DNA of 59,164 nt, taken from positions 228 to 59,391 of the forward strand of contig CAJTSL010000022.1 in NCBI GenBank assembly GCA_910578845.1, in the 5' to 3' direction. Shown here one piece after another: positions 17,502-26,568 of this stretch (positions are counted from its first letter, which is position 1; each line of letters begins with the position of its first letter). The notes below the pieces were generated by a model, which worked only from the letters and a program-made list of their open reading frames with translations, was not told the DNA's origin and did not search any database. The DNA is from an uncultured Lachnospiraceae bacterium. GTDB taxonomy: Bacteria; Bacillota; Clostridia; Lachnospirales; Lachnospiraceae. The position numbers and the translations under genes were made by a program.

Positions 17502-18497
17502 CTAATTATCCCACTCTTTCACAAATACAGGATCAATCTCATATTTACTACCATAATGTTCTTTGCTTTTTATCAAACCTTCGTTTAAATATGTCCCTAA
17601 TTCGGCTGTGGCAATCCCCCATGATACCTTCTTATACCCTTTTTTCCTCATTTCTACTAGCATCACATAATACATATAGGTCATTGGGCTAAGTTGGTTA
17701 TACTGCGGATCTGCGCATAGATATTGCGCATGTGCAACACCTGTCTGTTGAAAATAAAACATCATAGAGCCTGCAAGCATATGCCCATCCTCGAACATTC
17801 CATAACATTCGCATTCTTCAGACAGCCTATTTGTCTGAAAATCATATATTTCATCAACCGTATGAACTGGCGTTTTTCCATATTTACTTAAAGTAATTTC
17901 CAGCAAATGGTGAAACCGCATTATTTCTTCATACGTAGTCAATTTCCTATAATACGCATCGCGCTTCTGGCTGTTATGCACATTTGTCCTCTTCCCCTGA
18001 GAAAACTCTGATAGAATATCTTCATTATAGTTTTCTAAATCAACATATAAATTTAATTCGATAAAGGACTGGTAGTTCCGATAATAAAAACAATATTGCA
18101 TTAAATCTATATCCTCTTTTGCAAACATGCTTGGTGTCTGCTTTAATATAGCCTTTCCAAAACCGTCCTTTTTCCATGCATTCTCTAGCGCATCTATGAT
18201 ATCAATAACATGCAAAGCTTTATAATGCTTCCTGCCAATAATAATCCCTCCGTAAGTACTTCCTCCATGTGATAACAATATTTTCCTACCTTTTTCTTCT
18301 TTAAGGCATGCTGGACAGACTGCTATTAAATGTTGCTTATGATCAAATACCAAATAAGAAGCATCTATAAATCTTTGGGGCGGATGATAATTTAAAAATC
18401 TTCTCGTTTGTAGAAAAGTCCCATTAACAGACTCCTCCATTACAAATTTATCCCATATTTCTTGATCATTTTCACTATAAGCAATCACTTCATACAT
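17502..18497 (-). CDS. FemAB/GNAT-like N-acyltransferase
   Basis: 331 residues. The N-terminal SENDQEIWDKFVMEES with GTFLQTRRFLNYH, and the C-terminal GMFEDGHMLAGSMMFYF, AQYLCADPQYNQLSP and YKKVSWGIATAELG, match the double-GNAT FemAB-like layout (acyl-CoA or aminoacyl transferase acting on sugars or peptidoglycan precursors). Relatives in glycan loci are thought to acylate amino-sugars. Neighbours are a methyltransferase and a fucosyltransferase-like gene on the same strand. The acyl donor is unknown. Confidence 0.65.
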   Translation of the reverse strand: MYEVIAYSENDQEIWDKFVMEESVNGTFLQTRRFLNYHPPQRFIDASYLVFDHKQHLIAVCPACLKEEKGRKILLSHGGSTYGGIIIGRKHYKALHVIDIIDALENAWKKDGFGKAILKQTPSMFAKEDIDLMQYCFYYRNYQSFIELNLYVDLENYNEDILSEFSQGKRTNVHNSQKRDAYYRKLTTYEEIMRFHHLLEITLSKYGKTPVHTVDEIYDFQTNRLSEECECYGMFEDGHMLAGSMMFYFQQTGVAHAQYLCADPQYNQLSPMTYMYYVMLVEMRKKGYKKVSWGIATAELGTYLNEGLIKSKEHYGSKYEIDPVFVKEWDN

Positions 18498-18523
18498 ACT
18501 TTATTCGCTGCTCCCTATGTTTC

Positions 18524-19264
18524 TTATTTTATATCATTATTCTTTCTACAATTGACATATATTTCACTACCCAAATTAGGCATATATTTAGACATATGAT
18601 ATAACCCATCTAATATTTCTTCTTGAATGATTCCGTTTTCCAGCATCTGATACATCTGTGCATGCGTAAAGGGCTTTACGAAATAGCTGCCTTGCTCTAT
18701 CACTACCATATTATTTTTCTTAATTTCATCAGCCAAACTTTCAATATCAAAAGTACTATTTTGTTGCAATGTCTTATTTCTCTCCGACAGATTATGAATA
18801 TCAGAAATCATCCCACATTCAAACGCAATTAACCGATGCATGGAATTGGCATTAGGGACATTCACATGAACCACTGTTTCGTTATTACAAATTCTCCTAA
18901 TTGCATGAAGCAAGCCTCTTGGGTTTTCCACCTCGTGCAACAAGCTAGAGCATATTATCATATCATACTGGGGTTCTAATTCTTCGACTACTTCTTCTAT
19001 TGTTCCGTTAATGCATAACACATCTCTTGTTTCTTTCGCTATTTTTTTAGCAGCTCCATAAAATTCCTTGGATGGTTCAACAACTGTATATCGAATGCCT
19101 TTCGTATACTGAAAAAGCGGCTCATAACCACAGCCAATTTCCAGTATATTTGTCGGCTTATATCGCTCAATTTGCTCTAAGATCAGCTTTCTTCTATATT
19201 TTACTTGATAATCCTCAAAGCTAGGAATCGCGTATTCCGTTGTATATTCATCAATATTTCTCAT
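18524..19264 (-). CDS. Class I SAM-dependent methyltransferase
   Basis: 246 residues. NILEIGCGYEPLFQYTKGIR is motif I, VVEPSKEF the post-II acidic region and YDMIICSSLLHEVENP motif IV. About the usual length for a free-standing sugar methyltransferase. AGGAGA precedes the ATG. It is the first gene after a hairpin terminator at 19350-19374 and has a TATAAT box at 19310-19315, so it probably opens a new transcription unit with the next two genes. The substrate is unknown. Confidence 0.8.
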   Translation of the reverse strand: MRNIDEYTTEYAIPSFEDYQVKYRRKLILEQIERYKPTNILEIGCGYEPLFQYTKGIRYTVVEPSKEFYGAAKKIAKETRDVLCINGTIEEVVEELEPQYDMIICSSLLHEVENPRGLLHAIRRICNNETVVHVNVPNANSMHRLIAFECGMISDIHNLSERNKTLQQNSTFDIESLADEIKKNNMVVIEQGSYFVKPFTHAQMYQMLENGIIQEEILDGLYHMSKYMPNLGSEIYVNCRKNNDIK

Positions 19265-19309
19265 ATATCGTCTCCTGCTATATTATACCATTTATGTTTT
19301 ATCTACCAG

Positions 19310-19338
19310 ATTATACTTTTTTCTTAATTAATTATCAT
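19310..19338 (-). promoter_or_regulatory. Weak candidate promoter upstream of the methyltransferase
   Basis: Minus-strand TATAAT at 19310-19315 with an A-rich stretch before it; the -35 at the proper distance (ATGATA) is poor. A second TATAAT (19282-19287) with extended TGG would start transcription inside the ribosome site, so it is less likely. The rest of this 185-base gap holds the hairpin described next. Confidence 0.3.
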
Positions 19339-19349
19339 ATAAATTCTTC

Positions 19350-19374
19350 AGGCGCAGGCAATAAACCTGCGCCT
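19350..19374 (-). terminator. Hairpin terminator after the SGNH-like gene
   Basis: AGGCGCAGG (19350-19358) and CCTGCGCCT (19366-19374) form a perfect 9-bp stem with a 7-base loop, about 75 bases past the stop at 19450. The minus-strand sequence after the stem is AT-rich but lacks a solid U-run, so it may be partly efficient or work with Rho. Confidence 0.55.
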
Positions 19375-19449
19375 ATTATATCGTAGTTTCTGACCATAGT
19401 CAATCAATGCGCCACTACATAGAAAACCCGCGATGCCAAATAATCTGTT

Positions 19450-21009
19450 TTACCGTCTTAGTAAAGAAAGCTCCCCATCCTCTCCTTGCGTAATGACAAC
19501 AGAATCTAACACCTCTCTGTAATTGTTATCATATACTACAATATTCAGTCCATTCTGTTTTAAGCAATGTTCTACGCCACCAATTATTATTCCGCACTTT
19601 TCACCGCTGTTGATCTCATATGCTTCCACACGATCCGTATGCCCTCTAAACGTTCCCTGACAGTTTTCCTCTAAAGTATCATCCGCCATAAAAAGATTTG
19701 TTTTTCCCGAATAAACTCGTATGACATTTGCGGTACTATTACGTGGGATTTCCCATAAATCCAGTATAGCATCTATTTGCGCATTAGGCGAGAACGCTTC
19801 TCCCTGTGCAGCTACAAGCACTGTATAATTCTCGTTAACCGCCTTTGCACACCATTCGTATGGATTATCAATGTTTTCTAATGATAACCCATCCGTATAC
19901 GCCAGATTCTCAGCTACTATCTCTTCTTCAATTTTATCCTTTTCAGCGCTCTCCTTCTGCCTGAAAGCTTCATACATTTCATCCCATTCATCATTACCAG
20001 TCTCATTCCGTTTATCTACAAGCGCATATTTCTCCTGAATATATCTTCCTAGAAAACGCGTATATTTCTCAGCTCCGTAGACATCCACATGATCTTTATC
20101 GCAAAAGTCCGTTGCAAAATCTATGCCTATCTCCTCATAATGTTCGTTTGCATTTAAATAATCAAACCCATAGGATGTGATCAGATCTTTCATAGTATTA
20201 TACAACATCTGATGTTCCTTTGTAATCCAATAGGGAGAAATGACGAATAAAACATCCAAATCCTCTTCCTGACAATACTCTAATAAAGCGACCAGCGTAT
20301 CCCTGCTACCCTTTGCCAATTCCGCTCTTTCCTCAGTCATAAAGCCTTCCGGCTCACCTAATATCTCGTGAAACGGATATAACAGCCATCCGTTATACTG
20401 TGCTGTTCCTCTGTTATCAGATAGTTTCCAACGTTCGGGAGCTTTCAATACTTCTGTATTCGTATGATATTTCGCTATGTCAAAATACAGGGACAGCACA
20501 TGGTTCTCTTCTGTTACCGTCCTATTTGCTAAATACTCGTGGACCATTCTCCAACGGTTCCATGAATAATCCATAGAATCCGTAATATACCGGATTTCAG
20601 CTTCCGCAACGCCTTCTGACCAATACTGAAAGGAACGAAGGCCAACTACAAACAATTGTGGTTCCTGCGTTTTCCTAATTTCCCTGATATTGCCTAATAT
20701 GGCTTCTGCCGGAATGGAGTTCGTTGCATAATTATAGGATTTAAAACCATACTCTGCCCACGCTCTAGGTGGCTCCCAATACACAAATCCTTCACTCCCG
20801 CTAACATACACCATGTCCAGAGCCGCTTCCTCTTTGATGCCTATGATACGGTTCCTATTATATATTTCGCTGCTGTCGCCGGCTCCAGCGCTTCGGAATA
20901 AATATGTTATATTTAAAAACAAACGAACTGCCAGGGCGCAGAAGACCAGAAAAGATATAAGCTGTATCCATTTTTTCTCATATATCCATCTTGCTAATTT
21001 TTCTCTCAT
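19450..21009 (-). CDS. Membrane-anchored SGNH/AlgJ/DltD-like partner of the MBOAT protein
   Basis: About 519 residues. One N-terminal membrane segment (about 14-35), then a long extracytoplasmic part with VYVSGSEGFVYWEPP, the TNSIPAEAILGNIREI region, LFVVGLRSFQYW and FCDKDHVDVYGAEKYT; the last, a D-x-x-H-like site near the end of the fold, is in keeping with SGNH-type acyl hydrolases/transferases. Paired MBOAT + SGNH genes (AlgI/AlgJ, DltB/DltD, PatA/PatB) move acyl groups across the membrane onto glycans. The start at 21009 has AGAGG upstream and lies 13 bases after the MBOAT stop. The C-terminal 150 residues look like an extra domain. The family is assigned largely by partner and layout. 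Confidence 0.6.
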   Translation of the reverse strand: MREKLARWIYEKKWIQLISFLVFCALAVRLFLNITYLFRSAGAGDSSEIYNRNRIIGIKEEAALDMVYVSGSEGFVYWEPPRAWAEYGFKSYNYATNSIPAEAILGNIREIRKTQEPQLFVVGLRSFQYWSEGVAEAEIRYITDSMDYSWNRWRMVHEYLANRTVTEENHVLSLYFDIAKYHTNTEVLKAPERWKLSDNRGTAQYNGWLLYPFHEILGEPEGFMTEERAELAKGSRDTLVALLEYCQEEDLDVLFVISPYWITKEHQMLYNTMKDLITSYGFDYLNANEHYEEIGIDFATDFCDKDHVDVYGAEKYTRFLGRYIQEKYALVDKRNETGNDEWDEMYEAFRQKESAEKDKIEEEIVAENLAYTDGLSLENIDNPYEWCAKAVNENYTVLVAAQGEAFSPNAQIDAILDLWEIPRNSTANVIRVYSGKTNLFMADDTLEENCQGTFRGHTDRVEAYEINSGEKCGIIIGGVEHCLKQNGLNIVVYDNNYREVLDSVVITQGEDGELSLLRR

Positions 21010-21022
21010 CTCATTTGCCCTC

Positions 21023-22576
21023 TTAAAACCTCTGATATATGAATTCCGCTGCATTATATGCCGGCCCGTACTTCCCTAATATAAGCACAAGTGCAAACAG
21101 GCCAAGCCAGATAAACCATCTAAATACAAAAAGCTGTTTTGCCATCCACTCCCGTGCAAACCCATACCGCTCCCGCAAAATAGCCACAATCAACAGGATG
21201 AGCACTGCCACTATCATAACATTTATATCTTGATGTGTTATACCAAACTCTTTTACCGAACCATTGAAGAATATCCATGGATTACATGTCTCTTCCTGAA
21301 AAATCTCTTTTAATCCGACAATGAACGCTACTCCTTCGCCTATAGATGGCGCCCTGAAAAATGTCGCTCCGACAGCATAAATAAGATAAGTGCGTATAGA
21401 TTGGACTAGATGCCAACTAAACGTATCCTCCGGAATACGGAAAAAAGAATTTGCTTTCCTAAATAAAGGCGCGCAAAGCTCTCCCAGCATTAACAGCACC
21501 CAGTACCATAAACTGACGCCTATTACATATTTAAACGCCCCATGCCATAATCCCATGACCATCCACAGAACAAACATGCCTACTGCTGTAGCCAGGAATT
21601 TCCCTATCCTTTTGCCAAATTTCTTCTTTGTAAATTTTGAAAACCTGACCATGATCTTGCATTTTAAGAGCGGATAAAGCACATAGTCCTTCGCCCATGT
21701 CCCTAATGTAATATGCCAACGTTGCCAAAATTCCTGCGCTGTCCTAGAGAAAAACGGCGAATTAAAATTCTCCGGTAATTTTATGCCAAATATCTCCGCC
21801 GTACCGATGACAATATCCATACAGCCGGAAAAATCTGCATACATCTGTACCGGAAACAATAAGAGCGCCACCCAACGCCAAAAACCAGTGAATTCATTCA
21901 GATTTCCCCATATCCCATTTACAATCAGTCCTGCCCGCTCTGCCAATACCAATTTTTTGAAAAATCCCCATAGAATCCGCTGCGCGCCAAAAGAAACGTT
22001 CCTATACGAAAAGCGATGTTTTTCATACAGCGTCTCTAATTGATGATATCTGCTAATTGGCCCTGTCGTCATCTGTGGGAAGAAACATACAAAAAGGAAT
22101 AATTTACATGGATTTTTCTGAGGCTTAACATTTTCCCAATAACAGTCTAGAATATAGCCGATTACCTGTAGCGTATAATATCCCATTCCCAGCGAGGCAA
22201 CATAGGGCATCAGGTTATTTCCATCAGGCAGTGGCTTAAAAATGCCAAGACGGTAAGAGAGAGAAACCCATATATCAGTTCCTTTCAATACAAACCATAA
22301 GAGCAGATTGATGAAGACCGCTATTATGCCAAGCACAATTGCGATTTTTCTTCCCTTTTGCTCCTTTGCCCGTGCGCTCGCCGCATAATTGGTCGCTACG
22401 TAAGCCGCCATGGTGGAAACAAGCAAATAAATAACCGTATATGGCTCCGCCGCCATAAAATAGAAAATGAAACTCATAATCAAGAGTTCAATCCACTGCC
22501 AGGATTTGGGCAGAATATAATACAATACGCCCCCTAGAAAAACCATTAACAGATAACTAAATGATGTAATCGACAT
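21023..22576 (-). CDS. MBOAT O-acyltransferase (AlgI/DltB/PatA-like)
   Basis: 517 residues, multi-pass. FFPQMTTGPISRYHQL, PVQMYADFSGCMDIVIG, EFWQRWHITLGTW (near residue 289) and VMGLWHGAFKYVIG with the conserved His (near 345) are the MBOAT signature. It takes an acyl group from a cytoplasmic donor and passes it outward, usually for O-acetylation of a polysaccharide or D-alanylation. It follows an acyltransferase-3 gene and precedes the SGNH-like gene; the three probably form one acylation operon. No DltA/DltC is present here, which argues for acetyl rather than D-alanyl. Confidence 0.9.
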   Translation of the reverse strand: MSITSFSYLLMVFLGGVLYYILPKSWQWIELLIMSFIFYFMAAEPYTVIYLLVSTMAAYVATNYAASARAKEQKGRKIAIVLGIIAVFINLLLWFVLKGTDIWVSLSYRLGIFKPLPDGNNLMPYVASLGMGYYTLQVIGYILDCYWENVKPQKNPCKLFLFVCFFPQMTTGPISRYHQLETLYEKHRFSYRNVSFGAQRILWGFFKKLVLAERAGLIVNGIWGNLNEFTGFWRWVALLLFPVQMYADFSGCMDIVIGTAEIFGIKLPENFNSPFFSRTAQEFWQRWHITLGTWAKDYVLYPLLKCKIMVRFSKFTKKKFGKRIGKFLATAVGMFVLWMVMGLWHGAFKYVIGVSLWYWVLLMLGELCAPLFRKANSFFRIPEDTFSWHLVQSIRTYLIYAVGATFFRAPSIGEGVAFIVGLKEIFQEETCNPWIFFNGSVKEFGITHQDINVMIVAVLILLIVAILRERYGFAREWMAKQLFVFRWFIWLGLFALVLILGKYGPAYNAAEFIYQRF

Positions 22577-22577
22577 A

Positions 22578-23573
22578 TCAATCTTTCGTCCTATCTGATC
22601 TCATTCTAATTTTGTCTCCGGCCAGTACTAACAAAACACTAAACAATATGGAAACTACATAATACAGCACAATACCTCTGCCAGACAAATATGCTTCTCC
22701 CATCACATTGCTAAGGATTGTCTTGACAGGCCAATGCATCAGAAATAATACCATGCTTAATTCGCCTAACGCACGGGGCACTGTCAGCTTACTTGTATAA
22801 CTACATCCGGAAACAAGCGCACATGTTCCAATAATGAAGGCGAAAACTATCAGCTTATTATTTCCCGTATTATTGCCAGTACAAGCAATAGTAAGAACAA
22901 AACTTCCCACTTCAAGCAATGTTACCGCAATATCAAACCGCTTTCCACTTCTATGTTTCTTAATAAGCTCACTGATCCCATAGACAAAAACCCCTAGCCA
23001 AAGACATACAAACGCCCGAAGAAGGTCATGAGGCCAGTCCCGTTTACAAATAACACCAACATATCCATAGTATAGTGCTGCTAATACCCATGACAAATAC
23101 CCCAGATACCATTTATGCATTTTTCTAAAAGATAACATAAACGTAAAGAGCGGAAACACAAGAAACATAGCCGACAGATACCATATAGGAGCAAGATTGG
23201 CCTCTACTAATCCGCTCGAAGAAAGAAGCGTTAACTCACAGATCATGTTCTCAATCACAAATAACAAATGGCGTTTTCCTAAAAATCCTATTGACATATA
23301 AACAGATATATAGTCACAAACGTATTCCAACAGTACTGCTATCCCTACATAAGGCATAATGCGCTTAAACTTACATAAAGTATATGTAATTGCTTCAGAT
23401 GCGCTCTCTACAAGCGATTCCTCCTCCCTTGCCGCATAATGCCTCATTGTATAATAGCCGGAAAGAATAAAGAAGAATTCCACATAAATCCAGGAAGTCG
23501 CAAAAGGAGCGCTAATATATAAGTGATTCACCATAATTAAAAGGATAAATATAAGACGATAAATATCCACCAT
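22578..23573 (-). CDS. Acyltransferase family 3 membrane protein
   Basis: About 332 residues from the ATG at 23573, which has AAAAGGAACGGA before it; the frame stays open to a TTG at 23654, and the KRNG just before the chosen start is often conserved, so an earlier start is possible. VDIYRLIFILLIMVNHL opens the first membrane helix with the active-site His; FFFILSGYY and LFLMHWPVKTIL follow. These integral membrane enzymes O-acylate exported glycans. First gene of the acylation operon, read from the divergent region. A stem-loop lies in its leader. Confidence 0.82.
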   Translation of the reverse strand: MVDIYRLIFILLIMVNHLYISAPFATSWIYVEFFFILSGYYTMRHYAAREEESLVESASEAITYTLCKFKRIMPYVGIAVLLEYVCDYISVYMSIGFLGKRHLLFVIENMICELTLLSSSGLVEANLAPIWYLSAMFLVFPLFTFMLSFRKMHKWYLGYLSWVLAALYYGYVGVICKRDWPHDLLRAFVCLWLGVFVYGISELIKKHRSGKRFDIAVTLLEVGSFVLTIACTGNNTGNNKLIVFAFIIGTCALVSGCSYTSKLTVPRALGELSMVLFLMHWPVKTILSNVMGEAYLSGRGIVLYYVVSILFSVLLVLAGDKIRMRSDRTKD

Positions 23574-23615
23574 TCCGTTCCTTTTCAATGCGCTGTCTCT
23601 CCTTATCATAATAAT

Positions 23616-23640
23616 ATCAGCCATCAACTTGTTGGCTGAT
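23616..23640 (-). other. Stem-loop in the leader of the acyltransferase gene
   Basis: ATCAGCCA (23616-23623) pairs perfectly with TGGCTGAT (23633-23640), loop of nine. It lies between the candidate promoter and the ATG at 23573. It may just be coding sequence if the TTG start at 23654 is used. Confidence 0.3.
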
Positions 23641-23723
23641 ACCTTTTCGTCCAATATATATAAACCTTAAAAAAAAGTTTGTCTTTAACACAATGCCTGT
23701 AGAAATAAATTGATGGCGCTTAT

Positions 23724-23752
23724 ATTTTAGCATTTTCATAAAAAACTTTCAA
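23724..23752 (-). promoter_or_regulatory. Sigma-A promoter for the acylation operon
   Basis: Minus strand: -35 TTGAAA (23747-23752), 17-base spacer, extended TGC then -10 TAAAAT (23724-23729). Good match to consensus. It shares its -35 position with the plus-strand candidate promoter. Confidence 0.62.
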
Positions 23753-23775
23753 TAATGAAAAATCTATGTTATATT
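23747..23775 (+). promoter_or_regulatory. Candidate promoter for the plus-strand ABC transporter
   Basis: Plus strand: extended -10 TGTTATATT (23767-23775) with a weak -35 (TTTCAA 23747-23752, or TTCAAT 23748-23753). A GGAGG lies at 23811-23815, though 15 bases before the ATG is longer than usual. Confidence 0.42.
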
Positions 23776-23830
23776 CAAGTATAGTAAATATCCAGATTTT
23801 TATACGTTATGGAGGATTTCATAAAATATC

Positions 23831-25624
23831 ATGTTAATTGAAATTAGAAAAGTATTTGACGCCATTCATAAATTAAGATTTATCTTATCGCCTGAGCAAA
23901 AGGTTTATTGCGTGATTGTATTCTTCATGGCTCTCATATCAGCATTCTTTGAATTATTAGGGATATCTATCGTCATTCCCTTGCTGATGGCAATTATATC
24001 AGTTGACCAATTAAAAGCAAATGAAATGCTCTCACCAATTTTAGATTTTTTTCATCTCTCAACCGATAAGCAAATTATCTTATTCCTATGTACTTGTATT
24101 GCCTTAATTTATGTCGCTAAAAATGCATTTACCATATTATATACTTGGACAAGCGCCAAATTTGCCAATAAAATCAGAAGAGAATTATCTTTAGATATAT
24201 TTAAAGCATATATCGCGCAAGGTTATACCTACTTTGTCAATAATAATTCCTCTAAAATATTAAGAGGCATTGGCAGCGACCCCCAAAGCGTACAGACCAT
24301 TATATCCAATATGTTCTTATTAACAGTCCGGATAATCACTGTAATATGCATCGTTATCTTTATTATCATACAAACGCCCGAAATGGCGCTAGTATTGATT
24401 GTACTGGCACTTTTTAGTTTTAGCATATCAGAGATAATCTTCAAAAACAGACTGAAACAAAGCGGCATTGAACAGCGAGAGTATTCACATATGGCTCGTC
24501 AAGCATCTCTTGAAGCGATACAGGGAAGCAAAGAAATATTTGTTATGAACAGACAAAATTACTTTACAGATGAATACCTCCGTTGCATGAGTAAATATGA
24601 TAATGCATGCGTCAGGCAAAATGTTGGTGCGGCTGCGCCGACCAATATTTTGGAAGCAGTCTGTGTTGTCGGTGTCATATTCGTCGTAGCGTTCCAGATT
24701 TTTAGCGCAACCGATACCAATCTCCTAATCACTAAATTAGGCACAGTTGCTGTCGCATCATTTCGTGTTCTTCCCTATCTGGGTTCTATTCTAGGCTGTG
24801 TCAACACCATCATATTCAATGCGCCCGGTCTTGTGTATGCATATGATACCTTATATGAAGTAAGAGAGCTTAAAAGAAAAGAATCATCGCCTACTTCGGA
24901 TGCAATAATAAACGTCAGATTCCAAAATGAGATCCGTATGTCCCATATCACGTTTTCTTATTCCGCAGAAGGCGGAAAAGTGCTAAACGATTTAGATATG
25001 GTCATCCAAAAAGGGACTTCTGTCGGCCTAATCGGTACATCCGGGGCGGGAAAGACTACTTTGTCAGACCTTATCCTGGCATTGTATAAGCCTCAAAGCG
25101 GAACCATCCAAATGGACGGTATCGATATCAATGATATTGGTACCCAGTGGCACTATATCACCGGTTATGTCCCACAATCTGTTTACTTAGCCGATTCTTC
25201 CATCAGAAGAAATGTCGCTTTCGGCATCAGGGAATCCGAAATAGATGATGAAAAAGTCTGGAAAGCCTTAGAAATGGCACAATTGAAGCCATTTGTAGAA
25301 ACACTGAAAAACGGTCTTGAAACACAAGTCGGTGAGTGGGGCGTAAAATTCTCCGGTGGGCAACGGCAAAGAATCGCTATTGCAAGGGCATTATATAGCG
25401 ACCCCGATATCCTGATTATGGATGAGGCGACCGCTGCCCTTGATAATGAAACAGAGCAGGCTGTCATGGAATCCATAGAAGCATTACAGGGGATCAAAAC
25501 CTTGATTATCGTGGCTCACAGATTAACGACTATTAGGAAATGTGACAAAATCTATGAAATTGCAAATGGCAAAGCCATTTTACGCAGCCATGAAGAGATC
25601 TTTGGAAAGGAAGCAAAACACTGA
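23831..25624 (+). CDS. ABC exporter, PglK/MsbA-like lipid-linked oligosaccharide flippase
   Basis: 597 residues: six-helix permease (about 1-340) fused to an ATPase. Walker A is GTSGAGKTT (near 402-410), signature SGGQRQ (near 507), Walker B DILIMDEAT (near 527), H-loop VAHRL. The QGSKEIFVMNRQNYF stretch after the coupling helix region resembles PglK of Campylobacter, which flips lipid-linked glycans. It is paralogous to the ABC protein at 56.2-58.0 kb. Plus-strand, opposite to nearly everything else, with its own promoter region; the next gene starts two bases after its stop. Likely substrate: a glycan assembled by the locus. Confidence 0.88.
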   Translation: MLIEIRKVFDAIHKLRFILSPEQKVYCVIVFFMALISAFFELLGISIVIPLLMAIISVDQLKANEMLSPILDFFHLSTDKQIILFLCTCIALIYVAKNAFTILYTWTSAKFANKIRRELSLDIFKAYIAQGYTYFVNNNSSKILRGIGSDPQSVQTIISNMFLLTVRIITVICIVIFIIIQTPEMALVLIVLALFSFSISEIIFKNRLKQSGIEQREYSHMARQASLEAIQGSKEIFVMNRQNYFTDEYLRCMSKYDNACVRQNVGAAAPTNILEAVCVVGVIFVVAFQIFSATDTNLLITKLGTVAVASFRVLPYLGSILGCVNTIIFNAPGLVYAYDTLYEVRELKRKESSPTSDAIINVRFQNEIRMSHITFSYSAEGGKVLNDLDMVIQKGTSVGLIGTSGAGKTTLSDLILALYKPQSGTIQMDGIDINDIGTQWHYITGYVPQSVYLADSSIRRNVAFGIRESEIDDEKVWKALEMAQLKPFVETLKNGLETQVGEWGVKFSGGQRQRIAIARALYSDPDILIMDEATAALDNETEQAVMESIEALQGIKTLIIVAHRLTTIRKCDKIYEIANGKAILRSHEEIFGKEAKH

Positions 25625-25625
25625 T

Positions 25626-26540
25626 ATGTCAAAAGAAGTAGGCCTGTTCATCATATATAATCACAGATATGACGCTAATATTGAAAAGCTGGAGAAAATA
25701 TACGGTTGCCGCTTTTCTAATATTTACCATATCATGCCGTTTTATAACGGAGACAAGGAAAATGTCATTCCTGTCTATGAATGTTCCTTCCGTTTCCAAG
25801 GATATGTCACGCAGGCGATACAGCTTATCCAGAAACGTTTCGATCAATATTTCTTCATTGCGGATGACCTTATCCTCAATCCGGCAATTAATGAGACAAA
25901 CTATCAAGAATGGTTCCATTTGAATGGTAAAAATGCGTTTATTACTTTCACAAAGCCTTTACGGGAAATGGGTGGTTGGGCAATTAATAGGCGTTTTATG
26001 GATCCACTTCCTAAGTTCGAGTGGTATAGCGGCACTCTTTGGGAAAAAGAGATTATGCCATCAGAACAGGCATATGACATCGCCAAACAAAAAGGATATG
26101 ACAAAACACAATTCCTTGTCGATATCCCTATGATATGGGGCGCCCGGAAGAAACTAAAGCAATATCCGCGCCTCATTGTCCTATTTTTCAAGATACTGCT
26201 CTTAGGGAAACAGCAATGCCCTTATCCCGTTTTTGGCGGGTACAGTGATATATTCATTATCCCCGGAGAAAAAATAAAAGAAGTCTCCCATATGCTCGGC
26301 GTCTTTGCCGCCATGGGCCTATTCGTGGAAATGGCAATCCCTACAGCATTGCAGCTTCTGTGTGAAAGCGTCACGGAAGTGAAAGACTTAAGCTCTGCAT
26401 ACGGCAAAAGCCTATGGTCGATAACGGACAAGCAATCAGTCAACACCCAATATAACTATCAATACAAAACATTAGAAGATAATTGGGACAAGGACTGCCT
26501 ATATATACATCCTGTCAAATTATCTAAATGGGATGTGTAA
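25626..26540 (+). CDS. Probable glycosyltransferase-like protein of unknown family
   Basis: 304 residues from ATG 25626, right after the ABC stop; the longer frame overlaps that gene. QYFFIADDLILNPAIN has a DD metal-site-like motif after a beta strand, and YPVFGGYSDIFIIPGEKIKE with GLFVEMAIPTALQLLC looks like the acceptor half of a GT-A enzyme in which an Asp/Glu sits before a helix. I cannot name the family. Co-transcribed with the flippase and closed by a hairpin terminator, it may act on the same lipid-linked glycan. Confidence 0.5.
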   Translation: MSKEVGLFIIYNHRYDANIEKLEKIYGCRFSNIYHIMPFYNGDKENVIPVYECSFRFQGYVTQAIQLIQKRFDQYFFIADDLILNPAINETNYQEWFHLNGKNAFITFTKPLREMGGWAINRRFMDPLPKFEWYSGTLWEKEIMPSEQAYDIAKQKGYDKTQFLVDIPMIWGARKKLKQYPRLIVLFFKILLLGKQQCPYPVFGGYSDIFIIPGEKIKEVSHMLGVFAAMGLFVEMAIPTALQLLCESVTEVKDLSSAYGKSLWSITDKQSVNTQYNYQYKTLEDNWDKDCLYIHPVKLSKWDV

Positions 26541-26541
26541 A

Positions 26542-26565
26542 AGCGCAAGCTAAACAGCTTGCGCT
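26542..26565. terminator. Bidirectional terminator between convergent genes
   Basis: AGCGCAAGC (26542-26550) and GCTTGCGCT (26557-26565) form a perfect 9-bp stem with a 6-base loop, two bases after the plus-strand stop and just past the minus-strand stop at 26569. T-rich sequence follows on the plus side (CCTTTATAAAATC) and TTTT on the minus side. Confidence 0.75.
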
Positions 26566-26568
26566 CCT

